DNA of 64,000 nucleotides from Arthrobacter globiformis (GTDB lineage Bacteria; Actinomycetota; Actinomycetes; Actinomycetales; Micrococcaceae). The notes beneath the pieces were generated by a model. The model made no database searches. It saw only the letters and a program-made list of their open reading frames with translations, and was not told the origin of the DNA. The stretch is taken from assembly GCF_030817195.1 (NCBI RefSeq), contig NZ_JAUSYZ010000002.1:215602-279601 (forward strand), given 5' to 3'. Shown one piece after another: positions 8,246 through 16,256 of this stretch; position 1 is the stretch's first letter; each line of letters starts with the position of its first letter. The position numbers and the translations under genes are program-made.

Positions 8246-8947
8246 GAAGTTACTCAGTTGCGAAAGGGCGCTCAGGCGTCCGCGACCCAGATCAGCCTGC
8301 TGGACAAGCTGCGGAAGCTGGTCCTCAGCGGCGAATACCCGCCTGGCGCGCCTTTGCCGGAATTGTTCCTTGCCGAGGAGTTCGAGGTGAGCAGGACGCC
8401 GGTACGTGAGGCGCTCAAGCAGCTGGAAAACGAGGGCCTGGTGGAGATCAGGCCCAAGGTAGGGACCTTTGTCCGGATCCCGACGCGCCGTGAGATCGTT
8501 GAGCTCTTCCAATTGAAGGAAAGCCTCGAGGGACTGGCCGCCGGCCTGCTTGCCCGGCGCGGTCCTGTGCCGGAACTGGAGATCCTCAAACGCAACATCG
8601 AGGAATCAGAGCGTGCCGATCGGCGTGCCGACACCGCCAAATACGCCGAGCTCGTCCACGAGTTCCACTGGACGATCGTCGAGGGCTCGAACAACTCAAA
8701 GCTCGTCGAGCACTACGGGCGCCTGATGAACCAACTCGCGTACCACCGGATTGTGCTCGCGACGGTTGAGCGTCCCGCCCGCATGCGCGCCTCCATCCGC
8801 GAACACCAGTCGGTGGTCGACGCCCTCCTGGAAAAGGATCCCGTTGGTGCCGAACTCGCCATGCGCGGCCACGTCAATGCCTCAAGCCTCGCAGCGGCGC
8901 GAGGCGCAGACGCCGGTTCTGTCACCGGCGCTGAAAAAGAAGCTTAG
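8240..8947 (+). CDS. GntR-family transcriptional regulator, FadR (FCD) subfamily
   Basis: The 235-residue protein has an N-terminal winged helix-turn-helix (about 18-85), with the typical segments GEYPPGAPLPE, SRTPVREALKQLE and GLVEIRPKVGTFV. An all-helical FCD ligand-binding domain (about 95-220) contains metal-ligand-type His residues, for example in HEFHW and in REHQSVVDAL. FadR-type regulators usually repress catabolic operons until an organic acid ligand binds. It sits between the two halves of the ring-opening cluster and divergent from the flavin reductase gene, so it is the likely local regulator. The start has no Shine-Dalgarno and fits a leaderless transcript. Confidence 0.93.
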   Translation: MQEVTQLRKGAQASATQISLLDKLRKLVLSGEYPPGAPLPELFLAEEFEVSRTPVREALKQLENEGLVEIRPKVGTFVRIPTRREIVELFQLKESLEGLAAGLLARRGPVPELEILKRNIEESERADRRADTAKYAELVHEFHWTIVEGSNNSKLVEHYGRLMNQLAYHRIVLATVERPARMRASIREHQSVVDALLEKDPVGAELAMRGHVNASSLAAARGADAGSVTGAEKEA

Positions 8948-8964
8948 CCACCGAAAGGAACCCC

Positions 8965-8997
8965 ATGTCTGCCACTAACTACCCAAAGAAGGGTTGA
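8965..8997 (+). CDS. Possible 10-residue leader peptide
   Basis: An ATG at 8965 follows GAAAGGAA with good spacing and encodes MSATNYPKKG before TGA at 8995-8997. The next gene starts with GTG only three bases later, and the AAGAAGGG inside this mini-frame could serve as its ribosome binding site. The arrangement suggests translational coupling or a leader peptide. Whether the peptide itself matters is unknown, and it could instead be an ancestral start of the downstream gene. Confidence 0.4.
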   Translation: MSATNYPKKG

Positions 8998-9000
8998 ACC

Positions 9001-9666
9001 GTGTCCGAAACCATCACCCCTGTCGCCGAGCGCACCAACCCGGCGTCCGTCATCGAAGAACTCGCCCGCGAAGTTGGCGTTCGTAAGGTTTTCGTGCTGA
9101 CGGAAGAAATCCTGCGCGACGGCTCCGGCGCCCTGACCACCAGCGTGACCAGGGCTGCCGCAGCGGCCGTCATCCGCAACCCGTGGAGCGGCTCGAGTGT
9201 TTCCACTGACCTCGCACCCGAAACCGAACGCATCGCTCCCGTGCTCGCGAAAATCCTCACCGACCGCCTCACGGCGGCCCTGGGAGGTGCCGGAGAGATC
9301 GAGGCATTCGGCAAATCCGCCGTTGTCGGTTTGAAGGGCGAGGTTGAGCACGCCGCAGCACTGATCCACACACCCTACTTCGGAAACCTGGTCCGCGAGT
9401 TCCTCGAAGGCACATCAATTCTGTCCTTCTCCGATGACCGGGCAGAGCCCGGAACCACGATCGCCGTGCCGATGTGGCACAAGGAAGCCGCCTCCACACG
9501 AAGCCACTACCAGACCCTGACGCTGAACCTGAGCGATGCGCCCCACCCTGACGAGATAGTTGTCGTCGCCGCCGCCTCAACCGGTTCGCGCCCGCATCCC
9601 CGCATCGGTGACCGAACCACCGACCGCCCCGTAACCGCTGAAATCCTGGAGGGAATCCTGCCGTGA
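9001..9666 (+). CDS. DUF1185 (amino acid synthesis family) protein, copy 1
   Basis: The 221-residue protein belongs to the DUF1185/AA_synth family, whose known structures are small alpha/beta folds of uncertain catalytic role. Recognisable parts are VRKVFVLTEEILRDG (about 26-40), the AFGKSAVVGLKGEVEHAAAL segment (about 102-121), and NLSDAPHPDEIVV near 177-189. The GTG start at 9001 follows AAGAAGGG. Its C-terminus overlaps the next gene by GTGA. It is a diverged paralogue of the following gene, with an extra N-terminal 25 residues. The role in this ring-opening cluster is unknown. Hydrolysis or isomerisation of a linear amide intermediate is possible. Confidence 0.85.
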   Translation: MSETITPVAERTNPASVIEELAREVGVRKVFVLTEEILRDGSGALTTSVTRAAAAAVIRNPWSGSSVSTDLAPETERIAPVLAKILTDRLTAALGGAGEIEAFGKSAVVGLKGEVEHAAALIHTPYFGNLVREFLEGTSILSFSDDRAEPGTTIAVPMWHKEAASTRSHYQTLTLNLSDAPHPDEIVVVAAASTGSRPHPRIGDRTTDRPVTAEILEGILP

Positions 9667-10214
9667 AAATCCGCAAAATCGTTACACTGTCCGAAGAAAT
9701 CCTGACCGAGGGCGGCCGCCCCGTAACCCCCGGGGCCCGGGTCGCGATCGCCGTTGCAGTCGTGGAAAACCCGTGGGCCGGCCAGGGCTTTGTCGAGGAC
9801 CTCACCGAAGGCATCGATGCCACCGCCTCCGACCTCGGCGCGCTCCTCGCCCCCAAAGTCATCGAGGTGCTCGGCGCTCCCGTAGAGGCTTACGGCAAGG
9901 CCGCCATCGTCGGGATTGAAGGCGAGGTCGAGCACGGCTCGGCGCTGATCCACACACTGAAGTTCGGCGACCACTACCGCAAGGCCGCTTCCGCAACCAC
10001 GCTGCTGCCCGCCGTCGAAAAGCGCGCACCCGCCGGCACGGTCTTCGACATCCCCATGAAGCACATCACGGACGCCACCATCCGCTCGCACCACCAGAGC
10101 GTCGAGGTCCGGGTGGCCGACGCACCCCACCCCGGTGAGATCCTCATCGCCCTGGCCGCGTCCGCGCAGGGCCGGCCGCAGGAGCGCCTGGCGCCCCTGT
10201 CCACGGAGCAATGA
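9663..10214 (+). CDS. DUF1185 (amino acid synthesis family) protein, copy 2
   Basis: The 183-residue second DUF1185 protein starts at a GTG that overlaps the stop of copy 1 by four bases. It has the same order of motifs: VKIRKIVTLSEEILTEGG at the N-terminus, AYGKAAIVGIEGEVEHGSAL in the middle and VADAPHPGEILIALAA near the C-terminus. Strict coupling of two paralogues suggests a hetero-oligomer. The following alpha/beta hydrolase overlaps it by ATGA, so all three are probably made together. The catalytic function is not known. Confidence 0.85.
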   Translation: MKIRKIVTLSEEILTEGGRPVTPGARVAIAVAVVENPWAGQGFVEDLTEGIDATASDLGALLAPKVIEVLGAPVEAYGKAAIVGIEGEVEHGSALIHTLKFGDHYRKAASATTLLPAVEKRAPAGTVFDIPMKHITDATIRSHHQSVEVRVADAPHPGEILIALAASAQGRPQERLAPLSTEQ

Positions 10215-10951
10215 CCCAAGTGCCTGAAACCCCCGTTGCCCTCCTGCACGGCGTCGGCCTGGACGCCAGCATGTGGGCGCCGGTTAGGGATGCCCTCAAG
10301 CGTGACTCAGTGGCCATCGACCTGCCGGGCCACGGACGCCAGCCAGCCCTGGCGGAACCAACCACCCTGGCTGAACTGGCCGAAGACGTGCTGGCCCGCC
10401 TCCCGGAGCGAAGCCACTTGGTGGGCTTTTCGCTCGGAGCACTGATCGCGCAGTACATCGCCAGGTTCCACCCCGACCGGATCGCGACTATGACCTGCGT
10501 GAACTCTGTGTGCCGGCGCACGGAGGACGAATCAAAGGCGGTCCTCAAGCGGCTGGAGGCGGCAGAGTCGGATTTCCCGGCCACCGTCAAAGCGTCCATC
10601 GACCGCTGGTACACCGGCACGTCCGTGCCTGAAAGTGTTGTGGAAGCAACGCGCCGCACCCTAGAAGCGAACGACGTCGAATCCTTTGTGCACGCCTACC
10701 GCGTGTTCGCGGTCGGTGACGCGGCCATCGGTCCGGAGCTTCGCAGCATCCAGGTTCCCACCCTCGCTGTCACCGGTGAGCTGGACCCCGGATCAACACC
10801 GGACATGACCCGGCGCCTGGCAGCAGCGATCCCTGGTGCCAAGAGCCTCGTGGTTCCTGGCGCACGGCACATGCTGCCGGTTCAGAACGCTGACGTCCTG
10901 GCTGGGGCAATCAATGACTTCATCCAAGAATCCGAAGGAGAACGGGCATGA
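10211..10951 (+). CDS. Alpha/beta hydrolase, possible amide hydrolase
   Basis: The 246-residue alpha/beta-fold hydrolase has an oxyanion-hole HG at residues 13-14 and the nucleophile elbow GFSLGA with S74. A likely acid is D192 in GELDPGS and the catalytic His is H220 in GARHML. It overlaps both neighbours by four bases. In the trigonelline pathway of Acinetobacter, TgnD, an enzyme of this fold, hydrolyses the N-methylformamido-methylene-succinate intermediate to release amine, formate, CO2 and succinate semialdehyde. The gene order here supports a comparable role. The exact substrate is inferred. Confidence 0.9.
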   Translation: MTQVPETPVALLHGVGLDASMWAPVRDALKRDSVAIDLPGHGRQPALAEPTTLAELAEDVLARLPERSHLVGFSLGALIAQYIARFHPDRIATMTCVNSVCRRTEDESKAVLKRLEAAESDFPATVKASIDRWYTGTSVPESVVEATRRTLEANDVESFVHAYRVFAVGDAAIGPELRSIQVPTLAVTGELDPGSTPDMTRRLAAAIPGAKSLVVPGARHMLPVQNADVLAGAINDFIQESEGERA

Positions 10952-12429
10952 CGCTCCGACTTGACCACTTCATCGGGGGTACCTGGTCTGCTCCCGCCGG
11001 CGGGGAATACTTCCCCAGCACCAACCCGGCAACGCTCGAGCTGCTGTATGAAGCGGCACGGGGTACCGAAGAGGACGTCCGCCGCGCCGTGGCAGCAGCC
11101 AAGGAGGCGTTCGAATCCCCGTTGTGGCGCGACCTCACCGCCACCAAGCGCGGCCACCTCCTCCGCCGCCTTGGGGACCTGATCGGCGAGCACGCCGAGG
11201 AACTCGCCGAGCTGGAAACCCTGGACAACGGCAAGCTGCTGCGCGAGATGCGCGGCCAGCTGGCCTCCCTGCCCGAGTACCTCTACTACTACGCCGGGCT
11301 CGCGGACAAGGTCCAGGGAAGCCAGATCCCCACCACCTCGATCACCATGCTGAACTACACCCAGCGCGAACCCCTCGGCGTCGTCGGTGCCATCACCCCC
11401 TGGAACTCGCCCCTGACGCTGACCGCCTCCAAGCTTGCCCCGGCCCTGGCCGCGGGCAACACCGTGGTCATCAAGCCCAGCGAATACACCTCGCGGACCA
11501 TCCTGCGGGTCGCCGAGCTGGCCTCCCAGGCAGGGCTCCCGGACGGTGTCGTGAACGTCGTTACCGGTTTCGGGCAGGAAGCCGGGGCAGCGCTGGTAAG
11601 CCACCGCGACCTGGCAAAGATCTCCTTCACCGGTTCCACGGCGACCGGTGCCCGCATTGCCGCGGAGACGGCGTCGCGTTTCATCGGTTCAACGCTTGAG
11701 CTTGGCGGCAAGAGCCCCAACATCGTGTTCGAGGACGCCGACGTGTCCAACGCTGCGATGGGCGTCATCGCCGGGATCTTCGCTGCAGCGGGTCAGACCT
11801 GCATCGCCGGCAGCCGCGTCTTCGCCCACCGCAGCGTCTATGACGAACTCGTCGAACGCGTCGCCGAGCGCGCGGCATCGATCATCATCGGTGACCCGCG
11901 GCTGGCCACCACCGAGCTCGGCCCCCTCGCCTTCGGCGCCCAGCTGGACAAAGTGAGCTCCTACGTGGAGATCGGTGTCAGCGAGGGCGCGACAGTCCGG
12001 ACCGGAGGCAAGCGCCCCGACATCGAACTCCCCGGCTACTTCTTCGCACCCACCGTCCTGACCGACGTCGACAACACCATGCGCGTCGTACGGGAAGAGA
12101 TCTTTGGGCCGGTTGCCGCGATCATGCCCTTCGACTCCGAGGACGAGGTTGTCGGTCTGGCCAACGACACCGAGTACGGGCTCGCTGCCGGTATCTGGAC
12201 GCAGAACCTGGCCCGGGCCCACAGAATGGCACGCCGGCTGGAAGCAGGCACGGTGTGGGTCAACACCTACCGCGCCATGTCCCCCATGTCCCCAAGGCAG
12301 GGGTTCAAGAACTCGGGCGTGGGCATCGAGCACGGACTCGAGTCCATGCACGAATACACCCGGCTCAAGAGCGTCTGGATCAACACCGACGAAGGTCCCG
12401 TCTCCGACCCGTTCGTCCTTCGCAGCTAA
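10948..12429 (+). CDS. Aldehyde dehydrogenase (semialdehyde intermediate)
   Basis: This 493-residue NAD(P)-dependent aldehyde dehydrogenase has PWNSP (151-155), ISFTGSTATG (around 225-234), the general base E251 in LELGGKSP and the nucleophile C285 in GQTCIAGSR. It is distinct from the succinate-semialdehyde-type enzyme at 3762, so the cluster has two different dehydrogenases, as in the TgnC plus TgnE pair. It would oxidise the semialdehyde left by ring cleavage (inference). It overlaps the hydrolase gene by ATGA, and the tautomerase follows after 12 bases. Confidence 0.92.
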   Translation: MTLRLDHFIGGTWSAPAGGEYFPSTNPATLELLYEAARGTEEDVRRAVAAAKEAFESPLWRDLTATKRGHLLRRLGDLIGEHAEELAELETLDNGKLLREMRGQLASLPEYLYYYAGLADKVQGSQIPTTSITMLNYTQREPLGVVGAITPWNSPLTLTASKLAPALAAGNTVVIKPSEYTSRTILRVAELASQAGLPDGVVNVVTGFGQEAGAALVSHRDLAKISFTGSTATGARIAAETASRFIGSTLELGGKSPNIVFEDADVSNAAMGVIAGIFAAAGQTCIAGSRVFAHRSVYDELVERVAERAASIIIGDPRLATTELGPLAFGAQLDKVSSYVEIGVSEGATVRTGGKRPDIELPGYFFAPTVLTDVDNTMRVVREEIFGPVAAIMPFDSEDEVVGLANDTEYGLAAGIWTQNLARAHRMARRLEAGTVWVNTYRAMSPMSPRQGFKNSGVGIEHGLESMHEYTRLKSVWINTDEGPVSDPFVLRS

Positions 12430-12441
12430 GGAGCTGACCCA

Positions 12442-12642
12442 ATGCCTCTTATCGAAGTGTCCATCGCCCGGGGCCGGAGCCCCGAGCAGCTCCGCTCGCT
12501 CATCAACGAGCTGCACCTGGCCGCAGAAAAGGCTGTGGGGGCTGTATCTGAAAACACCACCGTCATCGTCCGCGAAGTCGAACACGAGCACTGGTCCCGC
12601 GGCAACCAAACCATCGCCGAACGCAACGCGGCTGCCACCTAG
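12442..12642 (+). CDS. 4-oxalocrotonate tautomerase-family protein
   Basis: The 66-residue protein has the catalytic N-terminal proline (Pro1 after Met removal, sequence PLIEVSIARGRSPEQ). It has the beta-alpha-beta length of 4-oxalocrotonate tautomerases and an Arg in VIVREVEHEHW matching the family's substrate-binding arginine region. These enzymes move protons between keto and enol or between conjugated double bonds. None is part of the described trigonelline pathway, so it may isomerise an unsaturated intermediate here. AAGGAG precedes the ATG by seven bases. Confidence 0.88.
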   Translation: MPLIEVSIARGRSPEQLRSLINELHLAAEKAVGAVSENTTVIVREVEHEHWSRGNQTIAERNAAAT

Positions 12643-12702
12643 GCAGGCTGTAGCCACAAATTTACGCGCAGGCGAACATCGCCGCAGAACGAAGGAGTAA
12701 CA

Positions 12703-13770
12703 ATGCGCTTTTCCCTCTTCGTCCACATGGAACGATGGGACGATTCCGTCTCCTACCAGGAATGCTTCGAGAACCTGACGGAACTTACCCTCATCGCGGA
12801 GGCCGGCGGCTTCAGTACCGTCTGGATCGGCGAGCACCACTCCATGGAATACACCATCTCACCGAGCCCCATGCCCCAGCTGGCCTACCTGGCGGCGCGG
12901 ACCTCGAAAATTCGCCTCGGCGCGGGAACCATCATCGCGCCCTTCTGGAACCCGCTCCGGGTAGCGGGGGAGTGCGCGCTCCTGGACGTCATCAGCAACG
13001 GCCGGATGGAAGTGGGCCTGGCCCGCGGCGCCTACCAGTTCGAATTTGACCGGATGATGGGCGGAATGTCCGCGGTCGACGGCGGCAAGCACCTCCGCGA
13101 GCTCGTCCCGGCAGTCCGCGCCCTCTGGGAAGGCGACTATGAGCACAACGGGGAGGTGTGGCAGTTCCCCACCTCCACCAGCATCCCCAAGCCCGTCCAA
13201 AAGCCGAACCCGCCGATGTGGATCGCCGCCCGCGACATCTCCTCGCACGAGTTCGCCGTCGCCAATGGCTGCAACGTCATGGTCACGCCCCTGATGAAGG
13301 GCGACGAAGAGGTCGAGGACCTGGCACGGAAGTTCGACACCGCCGTGGAGAAAAACCCCGGTGTGCCCCGCCCCGACCTCATGGTCCTGCGGCACACGCA
13401 CGTCCATTCCGCGGACGAGCCCGAGGGCTGGCGCCGGCCTGCCGAAGGCATCAACAAGTTCTACCGCACGTTCGACGCCTGGTTCGGCAACAAGACCACT
13501 CCGGTGAACGGTTTCCTCGAGCCCAGCCCTGAAGAGAAGTTCGCCGAAAGGCCCGAGTTCACCCCGGAGTCCCTCCACAAGACTGCCATGATCGGCACGC
13601 CCGCTGAAGTCATCGAACGCCTCCGTCGCTACGAAGAACTCGGGGTCACCGAATTCAGCGTCTGGTCCGACAACAGCCTCACCCACGAGGAAAAGAAGCG
13701 CTCACTGGAACTCTTCATCGAGCACGTCGTACCTGCTTTCCAGGAGCAGCCCGCCGCTGCGGCACGATAG
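12703..13770 (+). CDS. LLM-class flavin-dependent monooxygenase (ring-opening type)
   Basis: This 355-residue luciferase-like (LLM) monooxygenase starts MRFSLFVHMERWDD. It has the TIM-barrel segments WIGEHHSMEYTISPSP, IRLGAGTIIAPFWNPLR, DVISNGRMEVGLARG and FAVANGCNVMVTPL. These are the features I associate with the TgnA-type enzyme that cleaves the pyridinium ring of trigonelline with reduced FMN and O2. A separate reductase is needed, and the SnoaL-flavin reductase fusion at 7168 is the obvious partner. A good ribosome binding site (GAAGGAG) precedes the start. It ends the rightward operon just before a terminator hairpin. Substrate assignment is inference from family and context. Confidence 0.9.
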   Translation: MRFSLFVHMERWDDSVSYQECFENLTELTLIAEAGGFSTVWIGEHHSMEYTISPSPMPQLAYLAARTSKIRLGAGTIIAPFWNPLRVAGECALLDVISNGRMEVGLARGAYQFEFDRMMGGMSAVDGGKHLRELVPAVRALWEGDYEHNGEVWQFPTSTSIPKPVQKPNPPMWIAARDISSHEFAVANGCNVMVTPLMKGDEEVEDLARKFDTAVEKNPGVPRPDLMVLRHTHVHSADEPEGWRRPAEGINKFYRTFDAWFGNKTTPVNGFLEPSPEEKFAERPEFTPESLHKTAMIGTPAEVIERLRRYEELGVTEFSVWSDNSLTHEEKKRSLELFIEHVVPAFQEQPAAAAR

Positions 13771-13795
13771 ATCCTCCTTCAACGGACGTTGAATA

Positions 13796-13831
13796 GGCGG
13801 CCGACCCACTGCTTGGGCCGGTCGCCTTTCT
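13796..13831 (+). terminator. Rho-independent terminator after the LLM gene
   Basis: GGCGGCCGACCC (13796-13807) pairs with GGGCCGGTCGCC (13815-13826), with one mismatch and one G:T pair, around a 7-base loop. TTTCT follows. It lies 26 bases after the monooxygenase stop and closes the GntR-side operon. Confidence 0.75.
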
Positions 13832-13877
13832 GCACCACACCGTGTTTCAGCGGCTTCAGTTGGCTGCGTCCGGCTAG

Positions 13878-13997
13878 TACACCGGCCCCCACAAGGACGC
13901 AGTAGAGGCATCCATCGAAAAGTACAGCCCCCGACCGGAGGAAGAGGCAGTGCCGGCCGCTGCCGCCGCTGCTGCCAATCCCTGGGTAACCGGGTAG
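13878..13997 (+). pseudogene. C-terminal remnant of a gene upstream of DUF4913
   Basis: An open frame without a start reads YTGPHKDAVEASIEKYSP, then an Ala-rich tail ending NPWVTG before TAG. The stop lies 12 bases before the DUF4913 start, as expected for the last codons of a co-transcribed gene. In conjugative elements the gene before DUF4913 is often a TraG/VirD4-type coupling protein, and this tail could be its end, but the identity is uncertain. The rest of the gene was apparently lost when the catabolic island arrived. Confidence 0.4.
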
Positions 13998-14008
13998 GAG
14001 ACTCCATC

Positions 14009-14444
14009 ATGTCCATCAATATCGGCCGCTTCAGTGAAGCCCCCGGACCCGTGGCAGAAGAACCGGCTGCTACGGCCCGTGAAGACCAAAAACCGCGGGA
14101 ACTGGTCTACGGCTCAGCCGAGGAGTTCCTGCACGAACAACTCCTGCCCACGTACGTCCGGGACCTTGACGGGCGCGCCGCAAGATGGTGCATCGAGTCG
14201 TACTTCCACCCCGAAGCCGTCTCCCGTATAGAAGCGCTGTGGCGGGCCTGGGAACATCTCAGGCTAGACGGAGCCACAGGCATCAGTGTCTGGTGGCGGG
14301 ATCACGCAGACCACCACATGAACGTGCTCCTGGACGCGCGGCCCGTTCTACAAATGCGACATGCAAAAACACCGGGACCCCGAACACCTCGAGCCACAAC
14401 GCGCACCGGCAGGATGGTTCCCTGATGTACGGCTCCAGGGCTAA
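14009..14444 (+). pseudogene. DUF4913 protein gene with a frameshift
   Basis: Residues 1-111 match a DUF4913 protein: LVYGSAEEFLHEQLLPTYVRDL, then WCIESYFHPEAVSRIEALWRA, WEHLRLDG and VWWRDHADHHMNVLLD. DUF4913 genes are typical of actinobacterial conjugative plasmids and integrative elements. Near 14340 the frame must shift to continue the family sequence (GPFYKCDMQKHRDPEHL, ending WFPDVRLQG with TAA at 14442-14444). Unshifted, translation ends at 14425 with an unrelated Arg/Thr-rich tail. The gene is therefore probably broken, unless there is a sequencing error. Confidence 0.75.
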
Positions 14445-14495
14445 GTGATGAGATGCCAGTGGGGGCGGTCCAATGGGACCGCACCTACCTTTGAG

Positions 14496-14540
14496 GTGTC
14501 AGGTTGAGCTTCTGAGACTTCGGCTGCGAGGTGTCAATAA
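14496..14540 (+). repeat. Block related to the 3486-3530 recombination-site repeat
   Basis: GTGTCAGGTT at 14496-14505 is identical to 3486-3495. Both are followed by CTGAG, CTT, CG and GCG at similar spacing, then a second GTCA about 33 bases further on. The two blocks are in direct orientation and bracket the whole ring-opening island (about 11 kb). The block lies just past the 3' end of the resolvase relic. Confidence 0.55.
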
Positions 14541-14647
14541 ACCAGGTGTGACTGTTAACGGGGAGTGGCGCTCAAGTCGCAGTTCAACTTGGCGGTTTTC
14601 ACACTGTCGGCCAGGTTGACTGAGCTCTTTGGCGGACCGGGACGCTG

Positions 14648-15200
14648 TTAGTCCTTGAGAGCTCGGGACCGTCTATGAAAGGTCGCTCGAGACATTCCGA
14701 AATCGCGGGCAACCTGCGCGGCAGGTTGCCCGCCTTGGACCAAGCGGACAGCGCTTCGAATCTGGCGGTCAGTCACCCGGCGGGGTCGGGCACCCAGGGC
14801 CCTTCCGGCTTCTCTGCGTTTGCTGATGGAATCAGTGACGCGTTCGCGTTTGATCTCGTGTTCCATTTGCGCGAGAGCGGCCATGATCGTGAAAAGCATC
14901 GACCCCATGGGTGTTGCCGTGTCGACGTCACCCCCGCCGAGGTTCAATACAGGCAGTCCGGCGCCTCGACCGCGGAGTTCTTCGGCGAAGGCAAGCATGT
15001 TTTGGGTGGACCGCCCAAGCCGGTCCAGCGTCGTGATAACGAGGGTGTCTCCGTCAATCAGCGCGTCGAGTGCCTCGAACTGAGGTCGTGAGGCGTGTGC
15101 TCCCGATACACCCCGACAACGTAGAGGTCCTCGCGGCGGACGCCAGAAGGTCCGCTTGCTGCCGGTCCGTGGACTGCTGCCGCGTGGAAAGGCGGCCATC
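14648..15200 (-). pseudogene. Serine resolvase/recombinase relic
   Basis: The downstream part reads as an intact resolvase body: RPQFEALDALIDGDTLV, TTLDRLGRSTQNMLAFAEEL, then MGSMLFTIMAALAQMEHEIK. A C-terminal helix-turn-helix (VARDFGMSRATFHRR) follows. The N-terminal catalytic part is split over other frames: RLSTRQQSTDRQQADLLAS near 15140-15195, then RREDLYV near 15115. At least two frameshifts and the loss of the first strand make it inactive. It lies beside one of the two direct-repeat blocks that bracket the catabolic island. Confidence 0.85.
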
Positions 15201-15357
15201 GGGAGGTGGGGCGGCTGGAGCGGGGAGCCCCGGCCCGGGCCACACGGCAACAGGTAGGGACTCCCCGGACAGGGCGGCTCTTGGGGGAAAGCCGCACCGC
15301 CAGCGATAAACCTACCGTGCATGACAGGACGTCGTTTGCTCCAGACAGGGATTCCAG

Positions 15358-15651
15358 TCATTCTTGAGCCAATCTTGAGCGTGGCCTCATGGTGTCCGGT
15401 AAAAGACTCTCAGTACGGCTCCGCTGCCATGCACGAGCCACCGACCAATGGCGGGTCGGATATCCAGGCCGGACCCGGAGGCCCGGGCAGCGACGGTTTC
15501 CGTCTGGATGATCCAGGCTGGCCAAACCCAGAGAGGGACGGCCGAGCAGGTATCCCTGCCCGGCCCTCATCCCTGATTGTATGACGGCCGCGAGTTCCTT
15601 CTCGGTTTCGATGCCTTCGGGGGCCAGGACGGCCCCGATTTCCCAGGCCAC
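15358..15651 (-). pseudogene. EAL-domain (c-di-GMP phosphodiesterase) remnant
   Basis: The translated fragment contains LAPEGIETEKELAAVIQSG followed by MRAGQGYLLGRPS, the last third of an EAL domain (GxET motif and GQGYLxGxP motif). The active-site EAL and metal ligands upstream are missing, and the sequence after the fragment is unrelated. This is a leftover from a much larger gene. Confidence 0.75.
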
Positions 15652-15680
15652 CGCTTGGAAAGGGACATCAACCGATCAAG

Positions 15681-16187
15681 ATGGCGAGGCCGCTGAGCTA
15701 CACGTGTTTTACCGCCCGGCCAAAAACAAAAGGAGCCGGTATCAGCCAAAGTCCGGGTGGTATACCGCTGGCGCAGCAGAATTTCCTTGCCAGCGGCGTA
15801 TCGGCAGGGCAGATCCCCTCACCACTGAAGCTGGGAGGAGTACAAGAAGGAATTCCGGGGCGCTGCCGACGAGGCCAGGGCATACGCCTTTCTCGCCTCC
15901 GCTATTTCAAATGGACGGTGGTTAACCGTCAATTACTCGTTCTAGCGGCAGGGGGTGGATTGGGAACAGCCTTGGCGTCGTGGGCAACTTGGGGATCAGA
16001 TAAAACGGGTCAGTATGCGGCACTTCTGTCAGCCGTGCTTAGCGTCTTCGGCCTGCGCTTCTCGCTAGTCAGCGATCAAGTGTGGGAGGAGCGCGCTACA
16101 GCCTACCGTGAGTTTGCCGAAGCGGAAGAAGTAGACCCCGGCGAAGCGCTCTTATCCGGTTCTTGGGTGGAAAACGCAAGTGGATAG
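15681..16187 (+). CDS. Uncertain hypothetical protein with one or two membrane segments
   Basis: The open frame is 168 codons. Only the C-terminal part (about 80-168) looks protein-like: a hydrophobic stretch, LLVLAAGGGLGTALASWATW, a second one, YAALLSAVLSVFGL, then a charged tail RATAYREFAEAEEVD. The first 75 codons are low-quality sequence antisense to the EAL relic. A neighbouring frame reads EEYKKEFRGAADEARAYAF and merges into this region, so a frameshifted gene is possible. No family recognised. Confidence 0.25.
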   Translation: MARPLSYTCFTARPKTKGAGISQSPGGIPLAQQNFLASGVSAGQIPSPLKLGGVQEGIPGRCRRGQGIRLSRLRYFKWTVVNRQLLVLAAGGGLGTALASWATWGSDKTGQYAALLSAVLSVFGLRFSLVSDQVWEERATAYREFAEAEEVDPGEALLSGSWVENASG

Positions 16188-16256
16188 ACCGTTTCCAGCG
16201 GTAGACCGATGTGGAGGCAGTCGATGTCGACGATGTGCCGTCATGCGCGTCGCGCT

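Noticed and set aside
11689..12840. A 383-codon minus-strand open frame opposite the aldehyde dehydrogenase
   Set aside because: Spans three real plus-strand genes and their spacers. No motif.
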